From Bog-532 sp963830385 (GTDB lineage Bacteria > Actinomycetota > Actinomycetes > Streptosporangiales > Streptosporangiaceae), in the NCBI GenBank assembly GCA_963830385.1, contig CAWHMD010000005.1, forward strand, positions 1,054,001-1,118,000: DNA of 64,000 nucleotides. The letters run 5' to 3'. The notes below the pieces were generated by a model. It did no database searches. It was given only the letters and a program-made list of their open reading frames with translations, and was not told where the DNA came from. Both the position numbers and the translations under genes were made by a program. This document shows positions 51,532-60,026 of the stretch, in pieces. Position 1 is the first letter of the stretch, and every line of letters begins with the position of its first letter.

Positions 51532-53211
51532 TCAGTCGCGACGCTCCGCCGCAGGCTGATCGCGCAGGTCCGAGAGGCGGAGCGCCGGAGTCGTCAGCTC
51601 GGGGTCGGTGCGGATATCGAGGACGGTGACGCCGGCGCGCTGGCGCGCCTCGGTGAAGGCGCGGTCCAGGTCCGCCTCGCGCCCGACCGGCACGCCGGCC
51701 GCTCCGAGGCTGGTGGCAAGGCCGGCGATGTCAACCTCGCCGATGGTGACCGCGGACATGCGGCCGGTCTGCCGCAGCTGGTGCATGGCGATCGTGCCGT
51801 ACTGGCCGTTGCGCATGACCACGACGATGAGCCGGGCACCCATCCGCACGGCGGTCTCGACCTCCAGGCCGGTCATGAGGAAACCGCCGTCACCGCAAAC
51901 GGCCGCGACCGTCCGGCCGGGAGCAGCCAGGGCGGCCGCCACTCCAGCCGGGACGGCGTAGCCCATCGCCCCGTTGGCTGGCGCCAGCTGCGTCAGCGGC
52001 TCGTCGTAGCGCCAGTACAGGTGCAGGAACGCGGAGAAGTTCCCGGCGTCGTTGGTAATGATCGTGTCGGCCGGGAGGGTGCGCAGCATCGACTCGATGA
52101 CGGCGGCCGGGTCGAGACCATCGGCTGCTGGCCGGCGGCGCGGAGTCGCCGCGGTGAGATAGACACCGTGGGCCGCTTCCCAGCTCCGCCTGGCCACCTC
52201 GCGGCCGGCCGCGGCATCACACAATTGACGGAGCAATAGCCGCGCGTCCGCCGTCAGCGCCAGGTCCGCGGGCATGGCCGCTCCGGGGACCGACGGATCG
52301 GTGTCCGCGTGAATGATCCGGGTGCCGGGCAGCGGCAGGGTGAAGCCCTGGGTGGTGATCTCGTCGAGGCGGGCCCCGACCACCAGGGCCAGATCGGCCC
52401 CGCGCAGCGCGTCCAGGCAGGCCGGTGGCGTCCCCAGGCCGAGATGCCCGAGGTAGTGAGGGTGGTCGTTGGGGAAGATGTCCTGCCGGCGGAAGGCCGT
52501 GTAGACGCCCGCATTCCAGCGCTCGGCGCACTCGATGAGCTCGGCGCGCGCCCCGCGGCAGCCGGCGCCGACGATCAGCACGGGCTGCCGTGCGGCGCTC
52601 AGCGCATCCGCCACCGCGGCGACCGCCGGCGCCTCCGGGACCGACGGAGCCCGCCTGCCCTGTACCACCCGGACCGCGGCCGCTACGGCATCCGCGTCCA
52701 CTCCCGCGCCCAGCATGTCGGCCGGCAACGCGAGCATGACGGGACCGGGCCGCCCGGTGGTCGCCCGCCGGACCGCCTGGGCGACGAGATCGGGCGCGCG
52801 GCTGGCGTGCTCGATCGTCGCTGCCCACTTGGTGATCGGGCGGTAGAAGGCAGGGAGGTCGACCTCCTGGAAGGCCTCCTTCCCCAGGAAGCCGGTCTCG
52901 ACCTGCCCGAGCAGGACGATCATCGGCGTGGCGTCCTGCATGGCCGTGTGCACGCCGATGGCCAGGTTCGCCGCTCCCACTCCCCTGGTCGCCGCGGCGA
53001 CCGCGGGCACCCCGGTCAGCTTGGCCTCGGCCTCGGCCATGAAACTCGCCCCGGATTCATGGCGGCAGGAGACCACGCTGAAACGCGGGTCCGCGCCGGC
53101 GGCGTCGAGGAGGCCCAGGAAGCTCTCCCCGGGCACGGTGTAGAGGCGGCCGATGCCGGCCGCGGCCAGGATCTCGACGATGGCCTCAGCGGCGGTCAGG
53201 TCAGTGGGCAC
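51532..53211 (-). CDS. thiamine-pyrophosphate-dependent enzyme (acetolactate-synthase-like large subunit)
   Basis: A 559-residue three-domain TPP enzyme. The PYR domain has the cofactor Glu in VPGESFLGLLDA and the CRHESGASFMAEA pattern. A central NAD/FAD-fold-like domain follows (VLIVGAGCRGAR, ALVVGARLDE). The PP domain carries GDGGFLMTGLE...MRNGQYG as the Mg-TPP site. It resembles acetolactate synthase or benzoylformate-decarboxylase-like enzymes, and no small regulatory subunit is nearby, so biosynthetic AHAS function is doubtful. The substrate is unknown. Confidence 0.85.
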   Translation of the reverse strand: MPTDLTAAEAIVEILAAAGIGRLYTVPGESFLGLLDAAGADPRFSVVSCRHESGASFMAEAEAKLTGVPAVAAATRGVGAANLAIGVHTAMQDATPMIVLLGQVETGFLGKEAFQEVDLPAFYRPITKWAATIEHASRAPDLVAQAVRRATTGRPGPVMLALPADMLGAGVDADAVAAAVRVVQGRRAPSVPEAPAVAAVADALSAARQPVLIVGAGCRGARAELIECAERWNAGVYTAFRRQDIFPNDHPHYLGHLGLGTPPACLDALRGADLALVVGARLDEITTQGFTLPLPGTRIIHADTDPSVPGAAMPADLALTADARLLLRQLCDAAAGREVARRSWEAAHGVYLTAATPRRRPAADGLDPAAVIESMLRTLPADTIITNDAGNFSAFLHLYWRYDEPLTQLAPANGAMGYAVPAGVAAALAAPGRTVAAVCGDGGFLMTGLEVETAVRMGARLIVVVMRNGQYGTIAMHQLRQTGRMSAVTIGEVDIAGLATSLGAAGVPVGREADLDRAFTEARQRAGVTVLDIRTDPELTTPALRLSDLRDQPAAERRD

Positions 53212-53290
53212 GTTTGACCGTGCTCGGCTCTCGACGTCCAGCGCTCAAGTTCGCGTACCTCCGCGTCGCGGATCTGTTCGGCCTCGGTCG

Positions 53291-54193
53291 TTACTCGCGG
53301 CACCGTACACCTGCGCCGACGCGCGGCCAGAACGTGGTGAGGGCGCGGGCCAGGGCCTCGGGTGCTTCGAGGGCGGCGTAGTGGCCGGCCCCTTCCAGCT
53401 GGGCGGACGCGACCTCACCGGCGCACACCTGGCTGAGGGTCGCGACGGTGAAGGGGCCGCCGCCCGCGCCGATCGCGAGGGCGGGGACGCGGAGGGGATG
53501 AGTGGCAGCGAGTTCCTTGAGCTCGTCGCCCTCGCTGAGCATGGAGCGGTAGAGGCCGATGGCCCCGTTCCATCCGTCCGGGCGCGCGTACGTGCGGGCG
53601 AATTCGGTGATGTCAGTGTGGCCGATCGAGCCCGGCACCGCGGTCATGGCCGGGAACGCCCAGTCACCGAGGAATTCGGCCTCCCGGCCGGTCAGCAGCA
53701 GCTCCGGGATGCCCGCTGCGGCCAGGACCCCGATGTGCCAGGAGCCGCCGTGGGTGACGTCGGCGAGTTGCTCGAGGCCGAAGCCGGCCAGGCCCATCTC
53801 GATCGCGGTGAAGCTCAGCAGGTCGTCCGGATGGGTGGCCGCCAGCCGGAAGACGGTCGCCCCGCTGATGTCCTGCCCGGTCAGGTGGACCGGTCCGACG
53901 TCGAGATGGCCGATGAGCTCGTGCAGGTCGGCCGCGGCGGTCGTGCTGTCGAACGCCTCCCCGGCGGTGGCCGAGTCGCCAAAACCGCGCAGGTCGACGG
54001 CGAACACCCGGTGCCGGGGGGCGAGGAGGGGCATCAGCTTGTGGAAGGCCCACCACGTTTCGGGGAAACCGTGCACGAGGAGCACCGGGGAGCCGGCGGA
54101 GCCCGCCGATACGTAGTGGAGCTCGGTCCCGTTGACGGCTGCCGTGTGATGCGTGACGCCTTGCGGAGTGGCTTGCGCGGTAATGGCCGTCAT
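53291..54193 (-). CDS. alpha/beta hydrolase, epoxide-hydrolase-like
   Basis: A 300-residue hydrolase. The oxyanion motif HGFPETWWAF is at 41-50, and the nucleophile elbow is TGQDISGAT with Asp108, as in epoxide hydrolases and dehalogenases rather than Ser esterases. The His is in EGAGHYAALEAPE. An epoxide hydrolase or haloalkane/fluoroacetate dehalogenase is plausible; the cap-domain Tyr pair was not verified. It is divergent from the MarR gene across two palindromes, so it is probably the regulated target. Confidence 0.85.
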   Translation of the reverse strand: MTAITAQATPQGVTHHTAAVNGTELHYVSAGSAGSPVLLVHGFPETWWAFHKLMPLLAPRHRVFAVDLRGFGDSATAGEAFDSTTAAADLHELIGHLDVGPVHLTGQDISGATVFRLAATHPDDLLSFTAIEMGLAGFGLEQLADVTHGGSWHIGVLAAAGIPELLLTGREAEFLGDWAFPAMTAVPGSIGHTDITEFARTYARPDGWNGAIGLYRSMLSEGDELKELAATHPLRVPALAIGAGGGPFTVATLSQVCAGEVASAQLEGAGHYAALEAPEALARALTTFWPRVGAGVRCRE

Positions 54194-54206
54194 GACACCG
54201 TCCCTT

Positions 54207-54223
54207 AGACAACCTTGTTGTCT
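54207..54223. promoter_or_regulatory. MarR operator 1
   Basis: AGACAACCTTGTTGTCT is a perfect 7-3-7 palindrome in the 72-base gap between the divergent hydrolase and MarR genes. Confidence 0.75.
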
Positions 54224-54231
54224 TTAATAAT

Positions 54232-54248
54232 AGACAACCAAGATGTCT
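54232..54248. promoter_or_regulatory. MarR operator 2
   Basis: AGACAACCAAGATGTCT is a second copy of the palindrome with one mismatch, centred 25 bases from the first and just before the MarR start. Two sites in one divergent promoter fit autoregulation plus control of the hydrolase. Confidence 0.7.
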
Positions 54249-54265
54249 TTGTCTAATGTCGGCGC

Positions 54266-54736
54266 ATGACTCGTTCTGGCGCCGACCTGGCGCTGCTCCT
54301 GCTCGGCGGCTTCCGTTCACTCGTCGATACCGCCGTCGCCGAGCTGGCGGCTCGCGGCCATGAGGACGTCCGGCCGGTGCACGACTTCGCGATGCGGGCC
54401 ATCGCGGCAGGCGCCGGGAACACCTCGGAGCTGGGCCGCCGGCTCGCGGTCTCCAAGCAGGCCGCGGCCAAGACCGTCGCCGTGCTGGAGGAGCGCGGGT
54501 ACGTGACGCGCGAAGCCGACCCGGACGACGCGCGGGCGCGGCGCCTGCAGGTCACCCCGCTCGGCTTCGACGTGCTGCGCCAGGGCGAGGAAATCTTCGA
54601 TGAGCTCCGCGGTCGATGGGAGCAGCAGATCGGCCGGGATCAGCTGGGCGCGGTTGAAGACAGCCTGCGGCAGCTCGTCGGCGACTCCCCCATCCGTCTT
54701 GACACGCCCGGCTGGATAGCCCGGGACCTTGGCTAG
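54266..54736 (+). CDS. MarR family transcriptional regulator
   Basis: A 156-residue winged-helix protein. The DNA-binding core is NTSELGRRLAVSKQAAAKTVAVLEERGYVTREADPDDARARRLQVTPLG. The dimerising N- and C-terminal helices are present. It is divergent from the epoxide-hydrolase-like gene across two palindromic sites, and upstream in tandem of the stripped hydrolase at 54809. It probably represses both flanking transcription units in the absence of an aromatic or lipophilic ligand, which is inference. Confidence 0.88.
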   Translation: MTRSGADLALLLLGGFRSLVDTAVAELAARGHEDVRPVHDFAMRAIAAGAGNTSELGRRLAVSKQAAAKTVAVLEERGYVTREADPDDARARRLQVTPLGFDVLRQGEEIFDELRGRWEQQIGRDQLGAVEDSLRQLVGDSPIRLDTPGWIARDLG

Positions 54737-54808
54737 TGCTCCAGCCGTAGATCATGATCTTTCATGCGTGAGCGGTGAGTTTGGGCGGCGGATCGGGTCT
54801 GCCCGGTC

Positions 54809-55651
54809 ATGACCACTGTCAACGTCAATGGGATCGCCTTGGGCATCGAGTCGTTCGGTGACGACGACGCACCACTCGTCCTGCTCGCGGGCGGGACGAC
54901 GATGCTCTCCTGGCCCGACGCGCTGTGCGAGCGCCTCGCCGCCGGCGGGCGCCGTGTGGTGCGCTACGACCTGCGCGATAGCGGGGAGTCGACGACGACG
55001 GATCTGGAGGAACCCGCCTACACCCTGCGCGGCCTCGCCGCCGACGCGGCGGCCCTTGCGGACGCGCTCGGCGGGGAGCCTGCGCACCTCGCGGGGATCG
55101 GCGTCGGCGGTATGGTCGCCCAGGTAGCCGTGCTCGGCCATCCGGGCGCGTTCTCGGCGCTCACCCTGGTCGGCACCCGCGCGGTTGCCCCTGGGCCGCC
55201 CGACGAAGACCTCCCCGACCATGACCAGGCGACCATGAGCCGGCTGTTCGCCCGTCCGATACCCGATTGGGCCGACCGTCAGGCGGTCGCGGAGTTCGCC
55301 GCCGCCGGCGCGGAGATCCTCGGCGACGACCCCGTCGCCGCGCGCGCAATCGCCGCGCGCATCTGGGACCGCACGCCCGGCACCGCACCCCCGGTCCAGA
55401 TGGCCAACCAGATGGGCATGGTGTTTTCCAGGCTCGACTGCAGGCCGCGCTGGCGCGAGCGCCTGCCCGAGATTGAGGTCCCCACGCTCGTCGTCCACGG
55501 CCGGCGCGACCGGTTCTTCCCCGTCGGCAACGGCGAGGCGATCGCGCGCGAGATCCCCGGGGCACGGCTGCTCGTCCTCGAGGAGGCCGCCACCGCGATC
55601 CCCGATGCGGCGGCCGGCGAGGTCACCGAGGCGATGCTCACACTCGGATAG
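54809..55651 (+). CDS. alpha/beta-hydrolase-fold protein lacking catalytic Ser and His
   Basis: A 280-residue alpha/beta fold protein, intact from MTTVNVNGIALGIESFG. The nucleophile elbow reads LAGIGVGGMVAQ, where the family has G-x-S-x-G-G, so Gly98 replaces the nucleophile. The C-terminal catalytic His position (normally GHDLP-like) reads EEAATAIPDA, with no His. The acid Asp in GRRDRFFP remains. The fold-defining residues are conserved and the frame is open, so this looks like a non-catalytic homologue, perhaps a binding protein or receptor, rather than a pseudogene. Confidence 0.8.
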   Translation: MTTVNVNGIALGIESFGDDDAPLVLLAGGTTMLSWPDALCERLAAGGRRVVRYDLRDSGESTTTDLEEPAYTLRGLAADAAALADALGGEPAHLAGIGVGGMVAQVAVLGHPGAFSALTLVGTRAVAPGPPDEDLPDHDQATMSRLFARPIPDWADRQAVAEFAAAGAEILGDDPVAARAIAARIWDRTPGTAPPVQMANQMGMVFSRLDCRPRWRERLPEIEVPTLVVHGRRDRFFPVGNGEAIAREIPGARLLVLEEAATAIPDAAAGEVTEAMLTLG

Positions 55652-56240
55652 AGGACGGCAGTTTCTCCGGGGGCACGTCATTCCAGCTCGAAAGGGCCGC
55701 TACCAGGGTCCGGACCAGGCGATCGAAGCTGCGGTCGATGTCCTGGGGGAAGGCGAAGCCGTAATTGGCCTCCAGCGACACGAATCCGTGCAGGGCGGCC
55801 CGGAAGGCCCGGATGGCGTCGATGGTGTCGTCATCGTCGAGGCTGTAGCCGGCCATCACCGCCCTGATCACGTCGATGGTCCGGCGGGAGACCGCTTCGT
55901 GCTCGACGTCGCCCGGGCTCGCGCCCCGCTCGGCGGCCTGGTAGCGACCCGGGTGCGCGAGCGCCCAGGCGCGCCAGGCGTAGGCCATCGCGACCAGGGC
56001 GTCGTCGCGCGCCCGGCCGATCGCGGCCCGGCCCACCACCTCGGCGAGCTCGGCCTTCCCGCGCATGGAGATGAGCCGGTGGAGGGCGTCGAGGCTGGCC
56101 ACGTGCTTGTACAGCGACGGCTGGCGCACGCCGAGCCGGGTGGCGAGGGCCGCCAGGGTGAGCTGGTCCAGCCCCACCTCGTCGGCCAGCTCAGCCGCCT
56201 CGGTGACCACCCGGTCCGGGCTGAGGCCGGCCCTAGGCAC
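55638..56240 (-). CDS. TetR family transcriptional regulator (WHG domain)
   Basis: A 200-residue repressor. The HTH is VGLDQLTLAALATRLGVRQPSLYKHVASLDALHRL, and the C-terminal WHG-type domain includes YRQAAERG-like YQAAERGASPG and LHGFVSLEANYGF. GTG 56240 overlaps the upstream hydrolase stop by 8 bases, so the two are coupled; the longer frame to 56306 lies inside that gene. It probably autoregulates the hydrolase-TetR operon through the AT-rich palindrome at 57121. Confidence 0.85.
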   Translation of the reverse strand: MPRAGLSPDRVVTEAAELADEVGLDQLTLAALATRLGVRQPSLYKHVASLDALHRLISMRGKAELAEVVGRAAIGRARDDALVAMAYAWRAWALAHPGRYQAAERGASPGDVEHEAVSRRTIDVIRAVMAGYSLDDDDTIDAIRAFRAALHGFVSLEANYGFAFPQDIDRSFDRLVRTLVAALSSWNDVPPEKLPSSIRV

Positions 56241-57069
56241 GAGCGCGCTTGCGGAGGAAATCGGTGGTGAGGGCGGCGACCTCATCCGGGCACTGCGCGT
56301 GAACATAGTGCCCGCCCCCCTTGATCATCGCGACGGCCCCGAGCCCGGCGGGCATCGCGGCGACGATCCCCTCGGCCTCGGCCCGGGGGTCGGCCCAGTC
56401 GGGGTCCTCGTCGCCCATGATGACCAGGGCCGGGCAGGAGATGCGAGGCAGCGCGTCGCCCGCGTCGGCCGGGGAGGTCTTCATGGTCTTGAGGAACTCG
56501 GCCATCCGGCCGGGCTCGGACAGCTTGGCCCGCAGCCCCGCCATGTAGGCGTCGTAGTCGGCCGGCTTGTCCGGGTAGGCCAGGTCCAGGTAGCGGAACC
56601 AGTCGTTCATGCTCTTCAGCAGCATCGCGCCCCCCAGCAGCAGCGTGCCGCGGCGGTAACGCCGGACCCGCAGCAGGCCGCCCAGGCTGTACTGCACCTT
56701 CCGGGTGAACGGGCCCACCTCGACCACACCGCTGACCAGCTCGGGTGCGGTTGCGGCGGCGATGGTGGCCGCCCCGCCCGACAGCGAGTGCCCGACGATG
56801 ACGGCCGGGCCGCTGAGGTGCCTGATCAGCGCGACCAGGTCGCCGGCGACGTCGGTGCGGGAGATCGACTTCCAGTCGCCCATGCTCGACTCGCCGTGCC
56901 CGCGCATGTCGGCCGCCGCGACCCGGAACCCGGCCCGCACCAGTTCCGGCGCCAGGAACCGGAAGACCTGGCGGCGGTCCCCGATGCCGTGCGACAGCAC
57001 GATCAGCGGCCCCTCTCCGGTGACGTCGTAAGCGATCCGTCCGCCCTCGATGTCGAGAAACTCGGTCAT
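56233..57069 (-). CDS. alpha/beta hydrolase
   Basis: A 278-residue hydrolase with IVLSHGIGDRR (oxyanion), the nucleophile Ser in VGHSLSGGAA, the acid in GDEDPDWADP and the His in GGGHYVHAQCPDE. The triad is complete. It is first in a two-gene operon with a TetR regulator. A 70-base AT-rich region containing inverted repeats precedes it. The substrate is unknown; such pairs are often involved in detoxifying or degrading esters. Confidence 0.87.
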   Translation of the reverse strand: MTEFLDIEGGRIAYDVTGEGPLIVLSHGIGDRRQVFRFLAPELVRAGFRVAAADMRGHGESSMGDWKSISRTDVAGDLVALIRHLSGPAVIVGHSLSGGAATIAAATAPELVSGVVEVGPFTRKVQYSLGGLLRVRRYRRGTLLLGGAMLLKSMNDWFRYLDLAYPDKPADYDAYMAGLRAKLSEPGRMAEFLKTMKTSPADAGDALPRISCPALVIMGDEDPDWADPRAEAEGIVAAMPAGLGAVAMIKGGGHYVHAQCPDEVAALTTDFLRKRARA

Positions 57070-57120
57070 GATGCCTCCGGGCCTAGCTAACTTGATTACC
57101 TACTTGGCTATCTTTTATAT

Positions 57121-57146
57121 CTTAAAGCTAATGTCTATAGCTTAAG
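57121..57146. promoter_or_regulatory. AT-rich inverted repeat upstream of the hydrolase-TetR operon
   Basis: CTTAAAGCTA and TAGCTTAAG form an inverted repeat with one bulged base around ATGTCTA, inside a strikingly AT-rich stretch (57085-57146) 50 bases before the hydrolase start. It is the likely TetR operator and promoter. Confidence 0.55.
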
Positions 57147-57264
57147 TTCGTCAAGGCAGGGTAAGGAAAACTGCAGGGCCGAACGGGGGGTAACCGCATT
57201 CCGCCCGGCCGCCCTCGATCCGTACCGTTTTTCGTAAGAGTGGACGGACCGTTCGGAGGGCGTC

Positions 57265-57726
57265 ATGGCCACAGATCCCCAGGCTGAGATCGCCGCTTCG
57301 GCGGCCGCCTTGCAAGACCTCGGCCCCGGCTACGACCAGGCACTGGCCGAAGGCCTGGTGGAGCGCATCGGGGCAGAGATCGACCAGCGGATAAAGGCCG
57401 AGATCGACAACCGGGTCACGGCCGAGGTGGACGCCCGCATTGTGACCCAGCTGGACCGGTACGCGGGGTGCCGCCACCAGCGGCGGCAGGCGCGGCGCAT
57501 GATCCGGGCCGAGCGGCGCACGATCGCGGCCGAGCGGGGCGACCACTCCAACCGGCCGGGCGTCATCCTCGCCCTCGGTTCCATGCTGTTCGCCCTGCTG
57601 ATCACCGCGATCGTCGTCAAGGGACAGGTGGGCGGGGCCACCATCATGCTGATGGCCCTGATCTGGCTCATCGTCGGCGCCATCAACGTGGCGTGGGCGA
57701 TGCGCAAGCGTCCGGATCAGCGTTAG
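57265..57726 (+). CDS. hypothetical membrane protein with helical N-terminus
   Basis: A 153-residue protein. Residues 20-65 form a charged heptad-like helix with repeated I-x-(A/N)E(I/V)D(Q/A/N)R units, then a basic QRRQARRMIRAERR stretch. Two membrane helices follow at about 99-118 and 122-146, with a short loop and a basic C-terminus. The topology suggests a cytoplasmic coiled coil on a two-helix anchor. I do not recognise a family. It stands alone. Confidence 0.65.
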   Translation: MATDPQAEIAASAAALQDLGPGYDQALAEGLVERIGAEIDQRIKAEIDNRVTAEVDARIVTQLDRYAGCRHQRRQARRMIRAERRTIAAERGDHSNRPGVILALGSMLFALLITAIVVKGQVGGATIMLMALIWLIVGAINVAWAMRKRPDQR

Positions 57727-57876
57727 GCGTCAGCGCCGCTGCGCACGGTAGGCACGGAGGTCAGCCCAACCCGTTTCTTGGCGCTGTCGCGGGTCCCTGT
57801 CGATCTGGGTGGTAGCCGTTCGTGTAGTAGGCGAGCGGCCGGCTGACAGGGTCGGCCAGGGAAACGGGAGAGCGTC

Positions 57877-58743
57877 ATGACGGAACCGAAGGTCCTGGCC
57901 GACGGTCTGGGGATCCCGGAATCACCACGGTGGCACGAGGGCAAACTGTGGTTCTGCAACTGGATCGACCGGCAGGTCATGACCGCTGACCTGGATGGCA
58001 AGACCGAGGTGGTGCTGACCCGGGAGCCGGACAGCCACTCGATGGGCTACTCGATCGACTGGCTCCCGGACGGGCGGCTGCTGACGACCGGCGACAAGAT
58101 CCGGCGGCAGGAGCCGGACGGGTCGATGGCCGTCCACGCCGAGCAGCGGGCGAACGAGATCGTGGTCGACGCGCGCGGCAACGCCTACGTCAACGGCGCG
58201 GACTTCGACTTCGTGGCCGGGGCGCCGCCCAAGCCGGGCTACATCAAGCTGATCACGCCGGACGGGCGGGTGCGGCCGGTCGCCGAGGACATCCAGTTCC
58301 CCAACGGCATGGTTATCACCCCGGACGGGCGGACACTGATCATCTCCGAGTCGTTCGCGGGGCGGCTCACCGCGTTCGACATCGACGGTGACGGCGGGCT
58401 CTCGGGACGGCGGGTGTTCGCCGAAGGGCTGGGCCCGGACGGCATCTGCCTGGACGCCGAAGGGGCGGTCTGGGTCCAGACCGGCGGGTTCGCGGTCGCC
58501 CGGGTCGCCGAGGGCGGCGAGGTCCGGCAGCGGATCGAGCTCGAGGAGAACCGGGCGCCGTTCGCGCTGATGCTCGGCGGCCCGGACCGGCGGACACTCT
58601 TCATCTGCACCGCCGAATGGCACAAGGCCGACGGCGCCCCCGCGAACCTCGAACGGCTCGCCACCGGGCCGCGGACCGGGCAGATCCTGGCCGTCCCGGT
58701 CGACGTGCCGGGGGCCGGGCGCCCGTCCGCCTCGCCTGTTTGA
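57877..58743 (+). CDS. SMP-30/gluconolactonase/LRE family protein
   Basis: A 288-residue six-bladed propeller of the SMP-30 type. The metal Glu is in GLGIPESPRWHEGKLWFCNW, followed by ANEIVVDARGNAYVNG with the Asn ligand, QFPNGMVITPDGRTLIISES and GPDGICLDAEGAVWVQTG with the Asp ligand. It probably hydrolyses a sugar lactone or related ester with a divalent metal. A single-gene unit with no regulator adjacent. Confidence 0.88.
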   Translation: MTEPKVLADGLGIPESPRWHEGKLWFCNWIDRQVMTADLDGKTEVVLTREPDSHSMGYSIDWLPDGRLLTTGDKIRRQEPDGSMAVHAEQRANEIVVDARGNAYVNGADFDFVAGAPPKPGYIKLITPDGRVRPVAEDIQFPNGMVITPDGRTLIISESFAGRLTAFDIDGDGGLSGRRVFAEGLGPDGICLDAEGAVWVQTGGFAVARVAEGGEVRQRIELEENRAPFALMLGGPDRRTLFICTAEWHKADGAPANLERLATGPRTGQILAVPVDVPGAGRPSASPV

Positions 58744-58908
58744 GTGAGAGCGCGCGCGGGACCGCCAGGCCGGAGTATGGGACCTGCCAAGGCGGCCCGC
58801 GATGATCGCGGGCCATTGACCAGCGTGCGGACCGGCCAGCACCTGGAGCAGGCGTTCCCGCACAGCTGTGGCGCTCCACGTCACTTCTGACTAAACTTTG
58901 GGGCTCCG

Positions 58909-58925
58909 GGTATAGTTTTTATACC
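58909..58925. promoter_or_regulatory. palindrome upstream of brnTA
   Basis: GGTATA-GTTTT-TATACC is a perfect 6-5-6 inverted repeat 17 bases before the brnT start, where a toxin-antitoxin operon would be autorepressed. Confidence 0.6.
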
Positions 58926-58942
58926 GAAAGGGTTCATTCCGA

Positions 58943-59203
58943 GTGGAGTTCGAGTTCGATCCGGCTAAGAGCGTCTCGAACCTCGAGAAGCACGGCATCG
59001 ATTTCGGCGAGATACAGGTGCTCTGGCAGGATCCAATGCTGGTGGAAATTCCTGCGCGGACGACAGGCGAGACGAGGTGGCTGGTCATCGGCCAGATTGA
59101 TGGCAAGCACTGGTCAGTAGTGGTGACCTACCGCGAGCAGCGGGTCAGGATCATCTCGGCTCGCCGGTCCCGCAAGGAGGAGGTGGCGCTCTATGAAGGC
59201 TGA
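58943..59203 (+). CDS. brnT: BrnT family toxin
   Basis: An 86-residue ribonuclease-type toxin. The family signature EFEFDPAKSVSNLEKHGIDF is at the N-terminus, and RIISARRSRKEEVALYE is at the C-terminus. Start is GTG 58943. It overlaps the antitoxin gene by 11 bases, the standard brnT-brnA order. BrnT cleaves RNA and is neutralised by BrnA, which also represses the operon. Confidence 0.88.
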   Translation: MEFEFDPAKSVSNLEKHGIDFGEIQVLWQDPMLVEIPARTTGETRWLVIGQIDGKHWSVVVTYREQRVRIISARRSRKEEVALYEG

Positions 59204-59426
59204 AGAGTTCGACCAGAAGTTTGATAACGGCGAGGACGTAACCGGAGACCTCGACCTGGGAGCGAGCCGCCGTCCCGCTCTGGAGCAACGCCGGGTAAAC
59301 GTCGACTTCCCGTCCTGGATGGTCGATTCGCTTGACCGCGAGGCCCGCAGGCTGGGCGTCACCCGCCAGTCGATCATCAAGGTATGGATCGCCGAGCGAC
59401 TCGAGCGCGATAACAACGCCGCGTGA
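59193..59426 (+). CDS. brnA: BrnA-like antitoxin
   Basis: A 77-residue protein. An acidic N-terminal half (EEFDQKFDNGEDVTGDLDL) wraps the toxin. A ribbon-helix-helix part follows (RRVNVDFPSWMVDSLDREARRLGVTRQSIIKVWIAERL). It overlaps brnT and is preceded by AAGGAGGAGG inside it, so translation is efficient and coupled. Confidence 0.87.
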   Translation: MKAEEFDQKFDNGEDVTGDLDLGASRRPALEQRRVNVDFPSWMVDSLDREARRLGVTRQSIIKVWIAERLERDNNAA

Positions 59427-59506
59427 CTTCTGACGGGGCCGAGGCCGGTGGTGACTGCTGAGATCACCTGAGGCAGCGGTGAAGCGGCGGCCGGGCTCGG
59501 TCGCCG

Positions 59507-59788
59507 CTACCCCGTATCGGGCAGATCCTCAGGACTGATGGGCTCCGTCCGGGCGGGCGCGGTGCAGCCGGTGTCGGCCATCCGGTAGGCCAGCCGCTCG
59601 GTCACCGTCAGCAGGTCACCGAGGCCGACGATCGACAGGGCCAGCAGGGCCGACCCGACCGAGGCGGTCCAGCCGCCCGAGCGCAGCGCTCGTCGCACGG
59701 CGCCGAACGCGAACGTGATCGTGGCCGCGCCGCACAGCGTGAACACCATGATCAGGAACCAGGTGTGCGGAGCGGTCTCGGCGTACAT
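59507..59788 (-). CDS. truncated membrane protein, DUF998-like
   Basis: The open frame from GTATAC-proximal ATG 59788 encodes 93 residues with two membrane helices. The likely original start is ATG 59885, which follows GGAGG and begins MMTENAPPEAPEQL. That segment is in another frame, and GAPGYSTAAHSISD just upstream of 59788 continues the membrane frame. A frameshift near 59820-59850 therefore splits the gene. The protein ends after two helices where DUF998-like proteins have about six, so it is also 3' truncated. The family assignment is tentative. Confidence 0.5.
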   Translation of the reverse strand: MYAETAPHTWFLIMVFTLCGAATITFAFGAVRRALRSGGWTASVGSALLALSIVGLGDLLTVTERLAYRMADTGCTAPARTEPISPEDLPDTG

Positions 59789-60026
59789 ATCGCTGATCGA
59801 GTGGGCGGCCGTGCTATACCCGGGGGCCCCTGCCAGCGCGGGTCAGCTGCTCAGGCGCCTCAGGGGGCGCGTTCTCGGTCATCATCGCTTTCCTCCCTCG
59901 CCTGGCGCTGCCCGGTGCCGCGGCGTCATCAGCGACGCTACGGATCGGGAGGGGGCCTGTTCATCGCCCGGCGGCGAGCACTTGCGGGTAGCTCTCACGG
60001 GGGAAAAACGGGGCGGCCAGGCACTG

